10,962 nucleotides of DNA from CAZDYP01 sp964509505 (GTDB taxonomy: Bacteria > Chloroflexota > Anaerolineae > JACRMK01): assembly GCA_964509505.1 (NCBI GenBank), contig CAZDYP010000173.1, forward strand, positions 1 to 10,962, read 5' to 3'. This document shows positions 1-6,537 of the stretch, piece by piece. The number at the start of each line of letters is the position of its first letter. The first letter of the stretch is position 1. A program made the position numbers and the translations under genes. The notes beneath the pieces are model-generated. The model made no database searches and was not told the origin of the DNA. It was given only the letters and a program-made list of their open reading frames with translations.

Positions 1-15
1 AGACCTCGCAGGTCT
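1..15. repeat. Small perfect palindrome at left edge
   Basis: Arms AGACCT and AGGTCT (6 bp) flank a CGC centre. The palindrome lies immediately upstream of the Shine-Dalgarno site of the first gene. Short palindromes of this kind are scattered through many Chloroflexota genomes (from memory, not searched). The element may continue outside the window. It could fold in the 5' leader of the mRNA or be a remnant of a dispersed repeat. Confidence 0.5.
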
Positions 16-28
16 AGGTGGAGTGACT

Positions 29-1141
29 ATGCCCGACCCCAAACCCCAACAGGGCTATCTCGTCCTCGCGGACATCTCTGGCTTCACGGCGTTTGTGACC
101 AGCACCGAGCTGGAGCATTCGCAAGCCATCATGCGCGAGCTCTTGGAGCTCATCGTGCAGCGCCTCACACCGACGCTCACGCTTGCCGCGCTGGAGGGCG
201 ACGCCGTGTTTGCCTACCTGCCCGAGTCACGCCTCACGCGCAACGAAATGTTGTTCGAACTGATCGAGGCGACGTACGTCACCTTTCGTGAACGACAGCT
301 CAACATGCAGCGTAACACTACCTGCTTGTGTCAAGCCTGTCGCGCGCTGAGCTCGCTCGATTTGAAATTCATCGCGCATTACGGCGCGTATATCACGCCA
401 CACATCGCCGAGCGGGATGAATTGATGAGCCTCGACGTGCGCCTGGTGCGCGAGCGTTGGTTGAAGAACCCAATCGGCGGCGAAGCCATGCGCGGTCATG
501 CGTTGTTCACCGACGTGTGCCTCGCGCAAATGGGCGTAAGCGCGGAAGGAATGACGGCGCACTCGGCGAGCTACGAGCATATCGGCGCGGTGCCTGCCCA
601 TAGTCTGTCGTTGCGCGCATACTATCAAGCGTTGCTGGACGCGCGGCGTGTGTTTATCACGGCGGAGGAAGCCGATGCCACATTCGCGCGCGATTTTGCC
701 GCGCCGCCGCCTGTGGTCTGGGATTGGCTGAACGATCCACACAAACGCAATCAGTGGATGATGAGTGGGCAAGTATGGAGCGTGGGCGCTCGTTTGCGCG
801 GACGTACCGCCATTGGCACAACCAACCATTGCGACCACAAAGGGACGCGCGCCACTGAGACGATTTTGGATTGGCGCCCTTTCGACTATTTCACGGCGCA
901 ACTCCAACAATCGCCCATGCCCATGCTGTTGCTGCAGACACTGCAACTCGAAGCGTTGCCCAATGGCACACGTCTGCGTGTGCAGCTCAAAATCAAAACT
1001 CGCTTGCCGCGCCGCCTGACGCGTTTGATGATGCGCTGGCTGGTGATACCAGAACTCGACTACGAGCAGATGATGGGGCGGATGGCGGGGTTGATGCAGC
1101 AGGAGGTAGGACAAGTTTCAAACTTGTCCAACAAACGATGA
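29..1141 (+). CDS. DUF2652 (nucleotide-cyclase fold) plus SRPBCC domain protein
   Basis: I chose ATG at 29 over GTG at 23 because AGGTGGA at 16-22 sits six bases before the ATG but touches the GTG. The product is 370 aa. Residues about 8-200 match the DUF2652 pattern: LADISGFT (Asp15) and LEGDAVFAY (Asp58) sit where class III cyclases carry metal-binding aspartates, followed by a CLCQAC cluster (Cys99, 101, 104) and FIAHYGAY. Residues about 210-345 (FAAPPPVVWDWLNDP onward) look like an SRPBCC/START-type ligand-binding barrel. Cyclase activity is unproven in this family, so a sensor or binding role is as likely. No signal peptide or membrane segment is seen, so it is probably cytoplasmic. The last about ten residues (GQVSNLSN) are encoded by a palindromic repeat. 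The stop overlaps the next start by four bases, implying translational coupling. Confidence 0.85.
   Translation: MPDPKPQQGYLVLADISGFTAFVTSTELEHSQAIMRELLELIVQRLTPTLTLAALEGDAVFAYLPESRLTRNEMLFELIEATYVTFRERQLNMQRNTTCLCQACRALSSLDLKFIAHYGAYITPHIAERDELMSLDVRLVRERWLKNPIGGEAMRGHALFTDVCLAQMGVSAEGMTAHSASYEHIGAVPAHSLSLRAYYQALLDARRVFITAEEADATFARDFAAPPPVVWDWLNDPHKRNQWMMSGQVWSVGARLRGRTAIGTTNHCDHKGTRATETILDWRPFDYFTAQLQQSPMPMLLLQTLQLEALPNGTRLRVQLKIKTRLPRRLTRLMMRWLVIPELDYEQMMGRMAGLMQQEVGQVSNLSNKR
1109..1129. repeat. 21-bp palindrome inside the 3' end of a coding sequence
   Basis: Perfect 10-bp arms (GGACAAGTTT and AAACTTGTCC) flank a single central C. The repeat is in frame and encodes GQVSNLS near the C terminus of the DUF2652 protein, eight bases upstream of the next gene's ATG. 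This looks like a dispersed palindromic element captured by a gene tail. It could also fold in mRNA at the coupled stop/start junction. Confidence 0.65.
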
Positions 1142-2205
1142 ATCTCCACAAACTCTCTCGACTTCGCGCGCTCATGCGAGCCAATCACATCGAAACGCTT
1201 TTGCTGCAACGCTCGCAAAATTTCGCGTGGCTCACCGATGGCGCGGCCTCGTACATCGGCATTGCGAGCGACACGGGCGCAGCAGCGATACTCGTCACCC
1301 TCGATACGCAATACATCATCACTAACAACATAGAGGCTGAACGCTTGCAACATGAACAAGGCTTGGCGGATTGGGAGTTTGTCGTCGGCTCGTGGACGGA
1401 TGGTCTTGCGCCGCGCGTCAAAAAAATGACGCGCGGTGTATTGTATTCTGATTTTCCATTTCCTGAGGCGCTAGAGGTTGCAGGCAAAATCGCGCCGTTG
1501 CGTTATACACTGGATGAAGTGGAAGCCGTGCGCTATCGCAGCCTTGGCGCGGCGACGGGACGCGCGCTACAAAATGCGACGCGCATGGTGCGCGTTGGCA
1601 TGACCGAAAACGAAATCGCGGGCATCCTCGCGCAACAGTGCTATGCGAACAACGTCGTGCCTGTCACCAACCTCATCGCTGCCGATGAACGCATCTTCCG
1701 CTGGCGTCACCCATTGCCCACTGAGAAAAAATTGGAACGCTATGCGATGTTGGTGGTCGGTGGGCGCAGGTGGGGCTTGATCGCTTCGGCGACGCGCCTC
1801 GTCCATTTCGGTCCCATCCCCGCTGAGGTGCGACGCAAGGCGGAGGCGTGCGCGCGAGTGGATGCGGCGTTCATCTGCGCGACGCAAGCAGGGGCGACAT
1901 TAGCAGAGGTGTTTCGCGCGGGCATGAACGCATACGCGAAAGAAGGCTTTGATGGCGAATGGCAATACCATCATCAAGGCGGACTCACAGGCTATCACGG
2001 ACGCGAGTTGTTAGGCGCACCGACGGCGACGCATCGTATCGAAGCCACGCAAGCCTTCGCGTGGAATCCAAGCATCAAAGGCACGAAATCCGAAGACACG
2101 ATTCTCCTCACGCCCAATGGCGTCGAGGTCATCACGCAAGTGGACGATTGGCCCCTGATGGATTGTGGTGACTGCAAGCGGCCCAACATTTTGCAATTGG
2201 AGTAA
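1138..2205 (+). CDS. Creatinase/M24-fold protein, divergent (peptidase-like, metal ligands not conserved)
   Basis: The ATG at 1138 overlaps the preceding TGA (ATGA). The open frame runs back to 871, but that stretch is a shadow of the upstream gene, so the coupled start is preferred. It gives 355 aa. Residues 1-125 resemble the creatinase N-terminal domain (LMRANHIETLLLQRSQNFAWLTDG). Residues about 130-355 resemble the pita-bread M24 domain, with FRWRHPLPT, HHQGG (His278-279), AFAWNPSIKGTKSEDT (Glu319) and a C-terminal strand. Where Xaa-Pro aminopeptidases carry two metal aspartates, this protein reads VVGGRRWGLIASATR (206-220), and the first glutamate ligand appears to be Asn310. It may therefore be a metal-free hydrolase like creatinase, or a non-enzymatic relative. 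No signal peptide is seen. A C-terminal CGDC (343-346) is unexplained. Fold assignment is firm; substrate is unknown. Confidence 0.85.
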   Translation: MNLHKLSRLRALMRANHIETLLLQRSQNFAWLTDGAASYIGIASDTGAAAILVTLDTQYIITNNIEAERLQHEQGLADWEFVVGSWTDGLAPRVKKMTRGVLYSDFPFPEALEVAGKIAPLRYTLDEVEAVRYRSLGAATGRALQNATRMVRVGMTENEIAGILAQQCYANNVVPVTNLIAADERIFRWRHPLPTEKKLERYAMLVVGGRRWGLIASATRLVHFGPIPAEVRRKAEACARVDAAFICATQAGATLAEVFRAGMNAYAKEGFDGEWQYHHQGGLTGYHGRELLGAPTATHRIEATQAFAWNPSIKGTKSEDTILLTPNGVEVITQVDDWPLMDCGDCKRPNILQLE

Positions 2206-2363
2206 ATGGGGAACGGGGGAACGGGAATATAGCTCATGTTTCCCCGTTCCCTGTTTACCTGCTCCTCATCCTCTCGTCACCTTGTCACCTTGTCATCCCG
2301 TTTCCCCCGTTCTCGGTTTGCCGGCTCCTCATCCCCTCGTCACCTTGTCATCACATTTCCCCG
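2206..2363. repeat. Degenerate short tandem-repeat region, two copies of a ~55-bp unit
   Basis: No gene is present. The stretch is C/T-rich on the plus strand and made of short degenerate words such as CACCTTGTCA and TTTCCCCGTT. Two related blocks follow each other, about 2239-2300 and 2301-2353, each running from TTTCCCC through GCTCCTCATC to CGTCACCTTGTCA. This resembles the heptamer-like intergenic repeats common in Chloroflexota and cyanobacteria. Similar words appear in reverse complement near 6420-6476. Bases 2209-2221 can pair with 2240-2251 (one bulge), so the start of the region might also act as a weak terminator for the upstream gene. Confidence 0.7.
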
Positions 2364-2372
2364 TTTACCATC
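2364..2372. repeat. Left copy of 9-bp target-site duplication
   Basis: TTTACCATC directly abuts the left inverted repeat of the element at 2373-2541. An identical copy at 2542-2550 abuts the right inverted repeat, as expected of a transposition footprint. Confidence 0.85.
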
Positions 2373-2541
2373 GGGTGCATTTCAGTTTGGGGGCGAACAC
2401 GGCGGTTGTAAACCGCGTGCCACCCATCGCCAAGCCCCACCTACGCGGGCTAACCTTCCAGTCGGTGGAGGCCGACTTCGCCATGCGTTGCAGCGAATTG
2501 CATTCGCCCGAACCAGCCTGCCGCCAAACTGAAATGCACCC
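2373..2541. mobile_element. MITE-like non-autonomous element, 169 bp, 18-bp perfect terminal inverted repeats
   Basis: The left end GGGTGCATTTCAGTTTGG (2373-2390) is the exact reverse complement of the right end (2524-2541), and the element is bracketed by 9-bp direct repeats. There is no transposase gene inside. The interior is a chain of hairpins: GGGCGAA/TTCGCCC (2391-2397 with 2503-2509), GCGGTT/AACCGC (2402-2416), AGCCC/GGGCT (2433-2451), AGTCGG/CCGACT (2460-2477) and GCGAAT/ATTCGC (2493-2507). The 9-bp duplication fits transposases that make 8-13 bp target duplications, for example IS4-type families, but the mobilising family is only inferred. It inserted in repeat DNA 75 bp upstream of the transporter start, so it may affect that gene's expression. 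Confidence 0.85.
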
Positions 2542-2550
2542 TTTACCATC
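2542..2550. repeat. Right copy of 9-bp target-site duplication
   Basis: TTTACCATC is identical to 2364-2372 and immediately follows the right inverted repeat of the MITE-like element. Confidence 0.85.
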
Positions 2551-2615
2551 CCCTCGTTTCTCCCTTGACTTGTCTCCCTGTATACTGTTGTCCCATTCCA
2601 CGCAAGGTAATCTGC

Positions 2616-3839
2616 ATGTCCTTTTTTCGCTCACCGCTATTTCCCATTTTCATGGTTGTATTTGTAGATGCGCTTGGTTTTGGTATCACCTTGCCTGTGC
2701 TGCCGTTGTACATGCAGGGCGAGTTTGGCGCAACGGCGACGCAAGTCGCGGGCATCGCCAGTTTTTATTTTGTCGCACAGTTTCTGGCCGCGCCGCAAGT
2801 GGGGCGTTGGTCAGATCATTATGGCAGACGCCCCTTGTTGATTGCCAGCCAAATGATCACCTTCATTTCATTCTTGCTCAGCGGTCTGGCCACGAGTCTG
2901 CCATTTCTGTATTTCGCGCGCGCCTTCGCAGGTTTAGCGGGCGGGAACATCTCAGTGGCGCAAGCGTATTTGAGCGATGTGACCGAGCCAACAAATCGCG
3001 CGCGTAGTTTGGGCGTCATCAATGCGGGATTCAGCACGGGCTTTGTGTTCGGTCCCGCGTTCGGCTCGTTCATTGCGGCAAGCTTCGGCCCCCGTGTGCC
3101 GTTCTTCATCGGCGCGGCGGTGGCGTGCATTACGATTGCGCTCGCCTACCTTCTCATGCCCGAATCGCTGACGCCTGAAAAGCGCCAACACGATGCGGCG
3201 CTGAAAGCTACACAGCCGCACGTCAGTCGTCTGGCGCTGTTGCGCTCGCCTGCTATCCTGCTGATCATGGTGATGGCGTTTGGGTTGCAATTCGCTTTCT
3301 TCAATTTTCAAAGCATGTACGTGCTGTGGGCGGAGCGTGTGATGCTCGCCGGCTATGAGCTGCAACAGAAACAGCAGATCGTTGGCGCTACCTACACCTT
3401 CGTCGGCATTGTTGGCATCATCACGCAAGTGTTTGTGGTTGGCTTCTTGGTGAAGCGCGTAGGCGAACGGGCGATGGTCGCAGGGGGTTCATTCATGCGC
3501 GCCGTCGCGTGGTCAACCATGTCGTTTGTGCCGGTGCTGGGTGTCGCGCTGTTGGTCATCCCCTTGTTTGCTATGGGCGGTGGCATCACACAACCTGCGT
3601 TGATTGCGTTGCTCACATATAGCGCGCCCCCAGGTCAGCGTGGGCAAGTCATTGGTCTGTTGGAAGGGGTACAAAGTTTGGGGCGTATCAGCGGGCCCCT
3701 CGTCGCTGGTTTCTTGTACGAACGGCTCGATCCGTCCACGCCCTTGTTGGCAGCAGGTCTAACGAGCGCGCTCGTCAGTGTGATGGCGTTGGGGTTATGG
3801 CGCGCGCAAACAGGAACGGCGCACACGACGTCAACTTGA
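2616..3839 (+). CDS. MFS transporter, DHA1 (drug:H+ antiporter) type
   Basis: I chose ATG at 2616 because AAGGTAA (2604-2610) sits five bases upstream. The open frame extends back to 2565 but those codons look non-coding. The product is 407 aa, the usual length for a 12-helix MFS protein, and hydrophobic segments alternate with short loops throughout. The first helix contains FMVVFVDALGFGITLPVLPLYM, typical of DHA1/TetA-like exporters. The loop after helix 2 carries motif A, VGRWSDHYGRRPLL. A long central loop (about residues 180-215) separates the two halves. It is probably an inner-membrane exporter using the proton gradient. The substrate cannot be told from sequence. It stands alone: repeat DNA and a MITE lie upstream, and a separate promoter follows it. 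Confidence 0.9.
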   Translation: MSFFRSPLFPIFMVVFVDALGFGITLPVLPLYMQGEFGATATQVAGIASFYFVAQFLAAPQVGRWSDHYGRRPLLIASQMITFISFLLSGLATSLPFLYFARAFAGLAGGNISVAQAYLSDVTEPTNRARSLGVINAGFSTGFVFGPAFGSFIAASFGPRVPFFIGAAVACITIALAYLLMPESLTPEKRQHDAALKATQPHVSRLALLRSPAILLIMVMAFGLQFAFFNFQSMYVLWAERVMLAGYELQQKQQIVGATYTFVGIVGIITQVFVVGFLVKRVGERAMVAGGSFMRAVAWSTMSFVPVLGVALLVIPLFAMGGGITQPALIALLTYSAPPGQRGQVIGLLEGVQSLGRISGPLVAGFLYERLDPSTPLLAAGLTSALVSVMALGLWRAQTGTAHTTST

Positions 3840-3852
3840 TCGTCGCAATACC

Positions 3853-3881
3853 TTGTCAGCCCTTGCCGCCATTGCTATAAT
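3853..3881 (+). promoter_or_regulatory. Sigma-70-type promoter for the 42-codon gene and the tri-domain gene
   Basis: The -35 box TTGTCA (3853-3858) and the -10 box TATAAT (3876-3881) are separated by exactly 17 bases. Transcription would start near 3888, giving a leader of about 35 bases before the ATG at 3923. This is the best promoter in the window and supports a unit starting with the small gene, independent of the MFS gene. Confidence 0.75.
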
Positions 3882-3909
3882 CTCTATGGTTGAGCGAGCT
3901 GGATCCTCT

Positions 3910-3918
3910 AAAGGAGGT
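3910..3918 (+). promoter_or_regulatory. Near-perfect Shine-Dalgarno site
   Basis: AAAGGAGGT matches almost the full anti-Shine-Dalgarno core and lies four to five bases before ATG 3923. This strength argues that the 42-codon frame downstream is really translated. Confidence 0.8.
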
Positions 3919-3922
3919 TTGT

Positions 3923-4051
3923 ATGGCTGAAAATTCAGGTACCACTTTGATTGTCAAGTATGCGGCTTATGCGCCCACGGGCAAAGTGACCGTGCGGCGA
4001 CAGGCGCCGCGCGCGAGCGATGTGATTTATCCTGAAAGCGATGGAGATTGA
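3923..4051 (+). CDS. Small protein of 42 aa, unknown family
   Basis: ATG GCT GAA runs to TGA at 4049-4051. The product begins MAENSGTTLIVKYAAY, continues APTGKVTVRRQAPRAS and ends DVIYPESDGD. I do not recognise a family. It has no signal peptide or membrane segment. The first half could form two beta strands, the middle is basic (VRRQAPR) and the tail acidic, and several Ser, Thr and Tyr residues are available for modification. Support for expression is strong: a 17-bp-spaced promoter at 3853-3881 and a near-perfect Shine-Dalgarno site. It lies 51 bases before a kinase/phosphatase fusion gene with its own strong ribosome site and probably shares its mRNA. A substrate or regulator role for that protein is inference. 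A leader peptide is an alternative, though I saw no attenuator hairpin between the two genes. Confidence 0.6.
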   Translation: MAENSGTTLIVKYAAYAPTGKVTVRRQAPRASDVIYPESDGD

Positions 4052-4102
4052 ACCCCAAACAGAATAAGCGAATCATCTGAGAATCTATAAGGAGGTAGTG
4101 TT

Positions 4103-6418
4103 GTGTCCACGCAAGCCATCCTCATCACGCAATGTTTACAAAATGATTTCGTCAAGCCCATTGGACGCTATGACCCGTTGCCGAACATGTTGCACGTCGG
4201 CTTTAGCGAAGCGCGACGTTTGATGGGCGAGAATCCCCATGAAGGGCCCGTCGCGCGCATGATGCAATGGGCTTATCAACAGAGCGAAGAAGAGCTGATG
4301 CTCATTCACATCCGCGACTGGCACGATCCCAACGATCCCTTTCAAGCGGAACACTTGCGCCAATTCGGTCCGCATTGCTTAATGAATACCGAAGGCGCGC
4401 GTTTCGCTTTCGATGACGAGTTCACGGGACGCCATGAAAATATCGTCCAGTCGCCAGGCTTGAACGATTTTATTGACACCAATTTTGCCAAACTGCTAGA
4501 ACCGTATGCCAAATCGCCCATGCGCGTGGGTTTGATGGGGGTGTGGACAGAGGCGAAAATTTCTTTTCTCGCGTACGACCTCCGCACACGCTATCCACAA
4601 TTTCAAATCGGGGTGTGCTCGGCGTTGTGCGCGAGCTCGTCGCGCGCGCAACATTTCATCGCGCTCGACCAATTGCAAAAGTTGTTAGGAGTGCATGTCT
4701 TCGCCTCGATTGGCGAGTTCACGCGCTATTTGCTCAACATCACACTCGATACGCCCTTGGCGCTGCCCGCGAGCGATGATACGCCGAGCATCGCCCTAGA
4801 AGGTCTCGCGTCGTTGAGCGATACCGACCGCAAGCTCGTGCGCTATCTGTTCCGCGATTGTCGTGAAGTGAAGCTGCGCGCGTTTTCGGGCGGTTTTTCG
4901 GGCAACCTTGTCTTTGGCGCGGAGAGTGTAGATACGCTGGGGCAGAAGCAAGTGCCGCACGTGGTGAAGGTTGGCGCGCAGAAAGACATGGGGCGCGAGC
5001 GCACCGCCTTCGAGCGTGTCGAGTCGGTGTTGGGCAATAGCGCGCCGCGCATCACGGAGTTCGCCGACTTCGCCGAGCGTGGCGCGTTGAAGTATCGCTA
5101 TGCGGCGATGGGCGGCGGCTTCTCGACTACGTTTCAAAAAATGTACATGCAGGGTTTGAACAAAGAGAAGACCGAACGCATCTTACGCACCGTGTTTGAG
5201 GAACAACTGGGACGTTTTTACACGGCGGGCACATTAGAGCGGGTTGATCTATTTGATTACTACGTCTTCAAGCCAGAGATCGCGAAGTATGTGCGACCCA
5301 GCGTTGAAAAGGTCTATGGCAAACCTGCTCACAGCGCGATGTTGCGTTTTGATAACGGGCGCGAGTTTCCAAACCTCTGCGTGTTCTACGAACAAGAGCT
5401 CGCGCAGCTGCCTTCGATTGCAGGCAACCTACATTACATGGCGTACGTGCATGGCGACTTGAACGGCGCGAACATCATCGTGGACTCGCACGAGAACGTC
5501 TGGCTGATTGACTTTTTCCACACGCATCGCGGTCATGTCCTCAAAGACCTCGTGAAGTTCGAGAACGATTTGCTCTACATCATGACGCCCGTCGCGAACG
5601 CCGACGACTTCGACGAAGCGCTGCGCCTCACCGATTTCTTGTTGCAGGTCGAGGACTTGGGCAAGCCGTTGCCCGACGTCGAAATGACAGGCTTGACGAA
5701 TCCTAATCTCGTGCGCGCGTACGAGACGTTGAGCTTGTTGCGATCATTTTATCCGCCGCTCATTCATGAAGCCCGCGACCCGTTACAATTGCACATCGCG
5801 CAATTGCGTTACGCGGCGCATACGGTGTCGTTTGACGAGCCGAATCTGTGGCAACGCCAGTGGGCGCTCTACACGGCGTCGTTGTGCGCACAACAGATCG
5901 TCGAACGCTTGCAACGCAGCGGCCCCTTGCGTGTGGATTGGCTCGCGGCGCAATATACGCAAGCGGGCAAGCTTGGTTTGACGATTCTGCCGGGGCGGCG
6001 CGATTATCAGCGCGAGCTCGATGTGGATTTGGCGTCGCTCAAACAACAAAACGTGAGTCACGTCGTCTGCTTGATTGCGCCCAACGAGTTCGGACGCTAT
6101 GGCGTGGACAATTTGTTGCAAGCGTATCAAGAGGCAGGCTTTAGCGTGCATCATCGCCCCATCATGGATCAGCGTGTCTGTTCACAGGCAGAGATGCGCG
6201 AGACGGTGCAGTGGATTAGCGGCAATCTCGCGCAGGGCGCGAGCATCATGGTGCATTGCGTTGGCGGCTTGGGACGCTCGGGCACGGTTGCGGCGAGCTA
6301 TTTGAAGTCGCAAGGCTTGGATACCGACGCGGCGATTGCCGAAGTGCGACGCGCGCGTTCGCCTCGCGCGATTGAGACAAAGTTGCAGGAAGATTTTGTG
6401 GCGGCGTTTACGGCGTGA
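4103..6418 (+). CDS. Tri-domain fusion: pseudo-isochorismatase, APH-like kinase, dual-specificity phosphatase
   Basis: GTG at 4103 follows TAAGGAGGTA (4088-4097) at good spacing. The product is 771 aa with no signal peptide or membrane segment, so it is probably cytoplasmic. Residues 1-210 have the isochorismatase/nicotinamidase fold: LQNDF, RDWHDPND (Asp72, His74) and HCLMNTEGA are kept, but triad positions Asp, Lys and Cys read Cys11, Ser117 and Lys152. Residues about 240-600 are an APH/protein-kinase-like domain: glycine loop SGGFSGNLVFG (262-272), Lys289, Glu299, catalytic HGDLNGAN (450-457), LIDFF (Asp470) and KDLVKFENDLL. It resembles the predicted kinases of ternary-complex conflict systems (TCAD9-like, from memory). 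Residues about 605-771 are a CDKN3-like phosphatase: LPGRRDYQREL, PIMDQ (Asp689, probable general acid) and HCVGGLGRS (Cys719, Arg725). Domain calls are firm. Substrates are unknown. Confidence 0.9.
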   Translation: MSTQAILITQCLQNDFVKPIGRYDPLPNMLHVGFSEARRLMGENPHEGPVARMMQWAYQQSEEELMLIHIRDWHDPNDPFQAEHLRQFGPHCLMNTEGARFAFDDEFTGRHENIVQSPGLNDFIDTNFAKLLEPYAKSPMRVGLMGVWTEAKISFLAYDLRTRYPQFQIGVCSALCASSSRAQHFIALDQLQKLLGVHVFASIGEFTRYLLNITLDTPLALPASDDTPSIALEGLASLSDTDRKLVRYLFRDCREVKLRAFSGGFSGNLVFGAESVDTLGQKQVPHVVKVGAQKDMGRERTAFERVESVLGNSAPRITEFADFAERGALKYRYAAMGGGFSTTFQKMYMQGLNKEKTERILRTVFEEQLGRFYTAGTLERVDLFDYYVFKPEIAKYVRPSVEKVYGKPAHSAMLRFDNGREFPNLCVFYEQELAQLPSIAGNLHYMAYVHGDLNGANIIVDSHENVWLIDFFHTHRGHVLKDLVKFENDLLYIMTPVANADDFDEALRLTDFLLQVEDLGKPLPDVEMTGLTNPNLVRAYETLSLLRSFYPPLIHEARDPLQLHIAQLRYAAHTVSFDEPNLWQRQWALYTASLCAQQIVERLQRSGPLRVDWLAAQYTQAGKLGLTILPGRRDYQRELDVDLASLKQQNVSHVVCLIAPNEFGRYGVDNLLQAYQEAGFSVHHRPIMDQRVCSQAEMRETVQWISGNLAQGASIMVHCVGGLGRSGTVAASYLKSQGLDTDAAIAEVRRARSPRAIETKLQEDFVAAFTA

Positions 6419-6419
6419 T

Positions 6420-6476
6420 GAGGTGACGGGGTGAAGGGATGAAGGGATGAAGGGATGACAAGATGAGTGATGAAAC
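6420..6476. repeat. Degenerate 7-8 bp tandem repeats
   Basis: Immediately after the tri-domain gene come degenerate units GAGGTGACG, GGGTGAAGG, then three copies of GAAGGGAT and one GACAAGAT. The words are the reverse complement of those at 2239-2353, so the same repeat class sits on both sides of the central cassette. No coding potential is seen. Confidence 0.7.
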
Positions 6477-6477
6477 G

Positions 6478-6511
6478 AAACCCGCTTAGACTCGTTGAGC
6501 CAAGCGGGTTT
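6478..6511. terminator. Bidirectional intrinsic terminator between convergent genes
   Basis: Ten-bp arms AAACCCGCTT (6478-6487) and AAGCGGGTTT (6502-6511) enclose a 14-base loop. T-rich sequence follows on the plus strand (TTTCTCATT), and on the minus strand the stem is followed by TTTCGTTTC. The position between the plus-strand kinase/phosphatase gene and the minus-strand pilin frame fits termination from both sides. Confidence 0.7.
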
Positions 6512-6537
6512 CTCATTCGCCAATTACGAATTACTCA

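Noticed and set aside
227..1114. 295-codon antisense frame opposite the DUF2652 gene
   Set aside because: Rich in His, Arg and Gln as expected of a shadow in GC-rich DNA; no recognisable domain and no ribosome site.
871..1137. Upstream extension of the M24-fold frame
   Set aside because: It overlaps the DUF2652 gene almost entirely, reads as low-complexity shadow sequence, and the ATGA-coupled start at 1138 begins exactly where family similarity starts.
2239..2353. Possible CRISPR array
   Set aside because: Units are degenerate and contiguous with no constant-length spacers, and no cas genes are present. The Pro/Thr repeats at 10036-10563 fail for the same reason.
2565..2586. TTGACT and TATACT as a promoter for the MFS gene
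   Set aside because: The spacing is only 10 bases. TATACT may still be a -10 box, but no acceptable -35 lies 16-18 bases upstream.
2165..3007. 280-codon open frame on the plus strand
   Set aside because: It spans the tandem repeats, the MITE and part of the MFS gene in another frame. The translation is compositionally odd and matches no family.
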